A program made the translations under genes and the position numbers. The notes beneath the pieces are model-generated. The model ran no database searches. It worked only from the letters and a program-made list of their open reading frames with translations, and was not told the DNA's origin. Of a DNA stretch of 42,748 bases, positions 40,119-42,748 are shown piece after piece (position 1 is the stretch's first letter; the number at the start of each line of letters is the position of its first letter). Origin of the DNA: an uncultured bacterium (GTDB lineage: Bacteria > Verrucomicrobiota > Lentisphaeria > Victivallales > UBA1829); contig CASERY010000068.1 of assembly GCA_949290385.1 (NCBI GenBank), forward strand, positions 1 through 42,748, in the 5' to 3' direction.

Positions 40119-40649
40119 CTTTATAAGTCCATGTTTATCTCAAGACCTGGGCATGAGAGCATGGAGTAAAGGGGGGATTTGTTTTGGATCCCGTCTGTCT
40201 TGTTGTTTCTGCAGATATTCTCTTATGATGCTGCCTGGAAGAGGGGAAAAGCATAAGCAACACAAAGGTTTTCTTTTCTGCAGAGATGGCGACCGTTTAT
40301 ACTGGAAAGACCGGAAAGTAAATGATTGTCCGGAATTATGCAGCCTGCCTGAGTGAGATTCAGAATGGGATCGATCAGAAGGTGTGATTCGGGAATGGAG
40401 GAGGAAAAAGGAGAGAAGAAGAGGAGAATTTTGAAAGTCTTTTTTTGTGTATGCGGGATTGTTTTTTTATTTCCCCGGAAGTATTGTGTGGAACGGCGCA
40501 GCCAGATATGACATGGTTTTTATGCACCTGTTATCGTTTTTTTGAACAGGATCTTGCGGCGCAAGGAAAAGAGCTGATCCGGCAGAACAGAGAAAATGGG
40601 TTCGCCGGGACGATTTTCAACCTCGACTTTTGAAAGGACACCAGAATTG

Positions 40650-42608
40650 ATGAAAATTCCGTTTTCCGCAGGAACGCTGTTGCTTTGTCTTGCAGGCGTT
40701 TTTCTACTGCCAAACCCCGGATATGCGCAGCTGGAAAAGATATCCGGAGAAGCTGAAAAAGTCTATGTCCAGCGCCGCGCGGAACTCCAGGAAGATTCAA
40801 AATCTTCCTGGATGCGGATTCATTTGAACAATGTGGCTCAGAATCCGGAAGGAACCGGCGTAGTCAATGCTGTGCGTGTGGCTGGAGATGTCCAGAACTG
40901 TACTACAGAGGCAGACAGTCCATTTGTTTATTATGATGTGCCTGCCATGAGTGAGATTCAGCGTTTGCCTGATGTTTATCCGGTGGATGGATCTGCCATG
41001 TCTCCGGTGAGAATTCTCATGGCCCGCAATGAATATGAGCCGGGATCTTTTGTTATTTATCCGCTTGCGGATCTTGGGAAAGTGGAATTCCGCCTGAAGA
41101 AGTTCGTCAATGAAAAAGGCGATGTGTTTCCTTTGGACAATCTGGATCTGAAAGTCGTAAAGGTTTGGTATCAGAATGGAAACGGATGGTACAGCTATTT
41201 CGGCGATACTGAATTGAAGCTGGTGCCTGAACTGCTGCTGAATGACGAGGACCTCATTGAGGTGGATGAGGTGAAAAAACAGAATTATGCCCGTCTGATT
41301 TTCCCGGATGGAACCGTATTCCGGGAATGGCTGACCGCCCCTCTGGATATGGACAGGCGAAATGCTCAGACCGGGGTGTTCAAACCCATGGCAAAATCCT
41401 TCCGGGATGCGGCAAAACTTCAACCTGTTGCGCTGAAAGAGGGGGAATTCAAGCAGTTTTTCCTGACGGCTCATACAGATCAGAACACTCCTTCCGGATT
41501 TTATCAGGGATCCGTGGAGCTGGTCCGGAATACGAATGTAATCGGAAGCATTCCGGTGGAAATCCGGGTGCTGCCGTTTGAACTGCCGGAGCCCAGAAGT
41601 TACTTTGATCTGAATAAAGAATATCTGACGACGTTGATGTCGTACTGCAGTCTGGAACTTATTGGCCTCTATAATGGGGGCGATTATGAGCTGGCCCAGA
41701 AGCAGTATCAGAAAGTCATGGAGAACAATCTGAAACATAATCAGAAAACTCCCTAGAGCCGTGGACATCCTGATGAATACGAATTCTGCCGCATGGTGGA
41801 TCTGATGCATCAGGCTGGATACCATTTCAGTTCCTTTTACGGGGGGGCTGCCAAAGGAAACAACCAGCTGGAATGGCGTCATTATGCAAAATTGTACAGA
41901 AAATGGTTTCAGGATTCATGGATTTTTCCGAAAGATGCGAATATTTACATGGGATATGGAGATGAACCTTCCGCAGAAGGGGTGATCCGGACGTTCCCAA
42001 GACTGGAAGCTTTTCAGGATCAGGGATTCAGACTCGGCCAGAGCGGGCATGATCATCTGTTTGATACAGGAGGATTTTTTTACAGCGGAGTTAATCTCGC
42101 CTCGGATCCCACGGACCGGACATCAACGCGCAAATGGAATGAAGTGGGATATGCCAATGTGGCATGGTATGCCGTTCAGCATGTGGGGCTGGAAAACCCT
42201 GCCTTTACCAGACGGCAGTATGGTCTTGGCGCATATCTGGCAAATTTCAGTGCAACCAATAACTACGCACATCATTTCGGTCCTTACAATGACCGTTCCA
42301 TTACGTACAAACCCATGGTTTTAGCCTATGGTTGTCATGACGGAGTGATTGACACCATTCAGTGGGAGGGATACCGGGAAGGAATTGATGATGTGCGTTA
42401 TGCTACTCTTGTAAAGATGCTTGCCCGGGATATTCTTGAAAAAGGCAGCACTGTCCAGGGGAACGAGGCGCGCAAGGCACTGATGTATCTGGCGGAGCTG
42501 GACAACACTGAATGTGATTTGAATATGGTCCGGCTGGAAATGATCCGCATGATTCTGCATCTTCAGGCCGTCCTGGATGAATGCGCAGACGGCAAGAACT
42601 AGAAATAA
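40650..42608 (+). CDS. Secreted DUF4091/GH123-like glycoside hydrolase, with in-frame TAGs at codons 369 and 651
   Basis: A 652-residue protein when TAG at 41754-41756 and 42600-42602 is read. Residues 1-26 form a signal peptide (cleavage after GYA), so it acts in the periplasm or outside. A beta-rich N-terminal domain is followed by the DUF4091-type catalytic region: the acidic MGYGDEPS motif (probable catalytic Asp-Glu) and the closing TIQWEGYREGIDDVRYATLV motif. The first TAG sits between QKTP and SRGHPDEYEF, in the middle of the protein, with conserved frame on both sides. The second is followed by AAA and TAA, so the gene still ends within two codons. The same motif set occurs in the protein at 10526-12124. 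Termination at codon 369 would delete the catalytic half. Confidence 0.86.
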
Positions 42609-42634
42609 GGATGGGAAATACAGGAGATTTTACA

Positions 42635-42748
42635 ATGCAGACCGCCTTTTGTTCAATTCAGAATTTATTGTTTAAACCATGCCGGATGGCTTTTGTTTTT
42701 TGCGTTCTTCTGATGGCTGGAGGATGCCGTGAGACGCCTGCTCTTTTC
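42635..42748 (+). CDS. N-terminus of a lipoprotein, cut by the window end
   Basis: The first 38 codons of a gene that continues past the window. The encoded segment is a signal sequence with a hydrophobic core (MAFVFCVLLM) and a lipobox-like AGGC, so the mature protein would be lipidated at about Cys31. AGGAG lies eight bases before the ATG at 42635; an in-frame ATG at 42611 is also possible. It follows the DUF4091 hydrolase on the same strand and may belong to its operon. Confidence 0.7.
   Translation, partial: MQTAFCSIQNLLFKPCRMAFVFCVLLMAGGCRETPALF

Larger units (their letters stand above)
39972..40649. other. Repeat-bearing intergenic region between the two hydrolases
   Basis: A 678-base gap. 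It contains a hairpin just past the first hydrolase (39994-40001 with 40015-40022, CCTCATCC/GGATGAGG, no T-run), a pair of 20-base repeats, the second copy of the GGTGTCTGT motif and a purine-rich tract (about 40395-40432). A frame at 40451-40633 ends just before the next gene but has no ribosome binding site and is not called. Confidence 0.45.

Noticed and set aside
40451..40633. Small plus-strand frame before the DUF4091 gene
   Set aside because: No ribosome binding site, no signal or conserved sequence, and it overlaps other equally weak frames.

Overview
This window is a bacterial chromosome segment of mostly housekeeping genes. It probably comes from a Gram-negative member of the PVC superphylum, and a gut-type Lentisphaerae (Victivallales-like) lineage fits best. 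That placement is an inference from gene content: lipoproteins, an ExbB/ExbD/TonB-like cluster, DUF4091/GH123-like glycoside hydrolases, and many protein quality-control genes. No rRNA, tRNA, CRISPR array, prophage or complete insertion sequence was recognised.

The main result is that TAG (amber) appears to be a sense codon here, most likely glutamine. Six genes are interrupted only by in-frame TAG and continue in the same frame with conserved sequence on both sides: smpB (codon 8), dnaJ (196), clpX (290 and 293), a TPR protein (61, 737 and 739), a periplasmic PpiC-type isomerase (109) and a DUF4091 glycoside hydrolase (369, plus 651 two codons before a TAA). None of the 31 complete genes needs TAG as its terminator: 16 end in TAA and 15 in TGA. 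Several TAGs fall where relatives carry Gln, best seen in the DnaJ zinc domain. All 13 Gln codons of recA are CAG, one transition from TAG. In the standard code ClpX, DnaJ and SmpB would all be broken. The decoding tRNA and the release-factor genes lie outside the window.

Layout. Positions 58-2774 (minus): rdgB, a secreted protein, and the redox repressor rex. Positions 3339-3962 (plus): a metallo-beta-lactamase hydrolase. Positions 4554-9752 (minus): the chaperone cluster clpB-grpE-dnaJ-smpB, with a terminator beyond smpB. Positions 10526-12124 (plus): a GH123-like hydrolase. Positions 12358-12882 (minus): a conserved hypothetical. Positions 13675-17894 (minus): FHA protein, ftsH, DUF167, mnmA. 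Positions 18210-21685 (plus): tig, clpP, clpX. Positions 22615-23412 (minus): an acyltransferase. Positions 24303-28047 (plus): gyrB, recA. Positions 28161-33054 (plus): a tight five-gene cluster of TPR protein, ExbB-like, ExbD-like, TonB-position protein and zinc-ribbon protein. Positions 33127-34646 (plus): DUF523, sfsA. Positions 35041-37098 (minus): a lipoprotein and the PpiC foldase. Positions 37578-42608 (plus): two glycoside hydrolase-like proteins, followed by the start of another lipoprotein at the window edge.

Functionally the window is rich in protein folding, proteolysis and ribosome rescue (ClpB, GrpE, DnaJ, SmpB, FtsH, trigger factor, ClpP, ClpX, PpiC), along with DNA maintenance (GyrB, RecA) and carbohydrate breakdown. 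Gaps between operons are long, AT-rich, and contain hairpins and short direct repeats.
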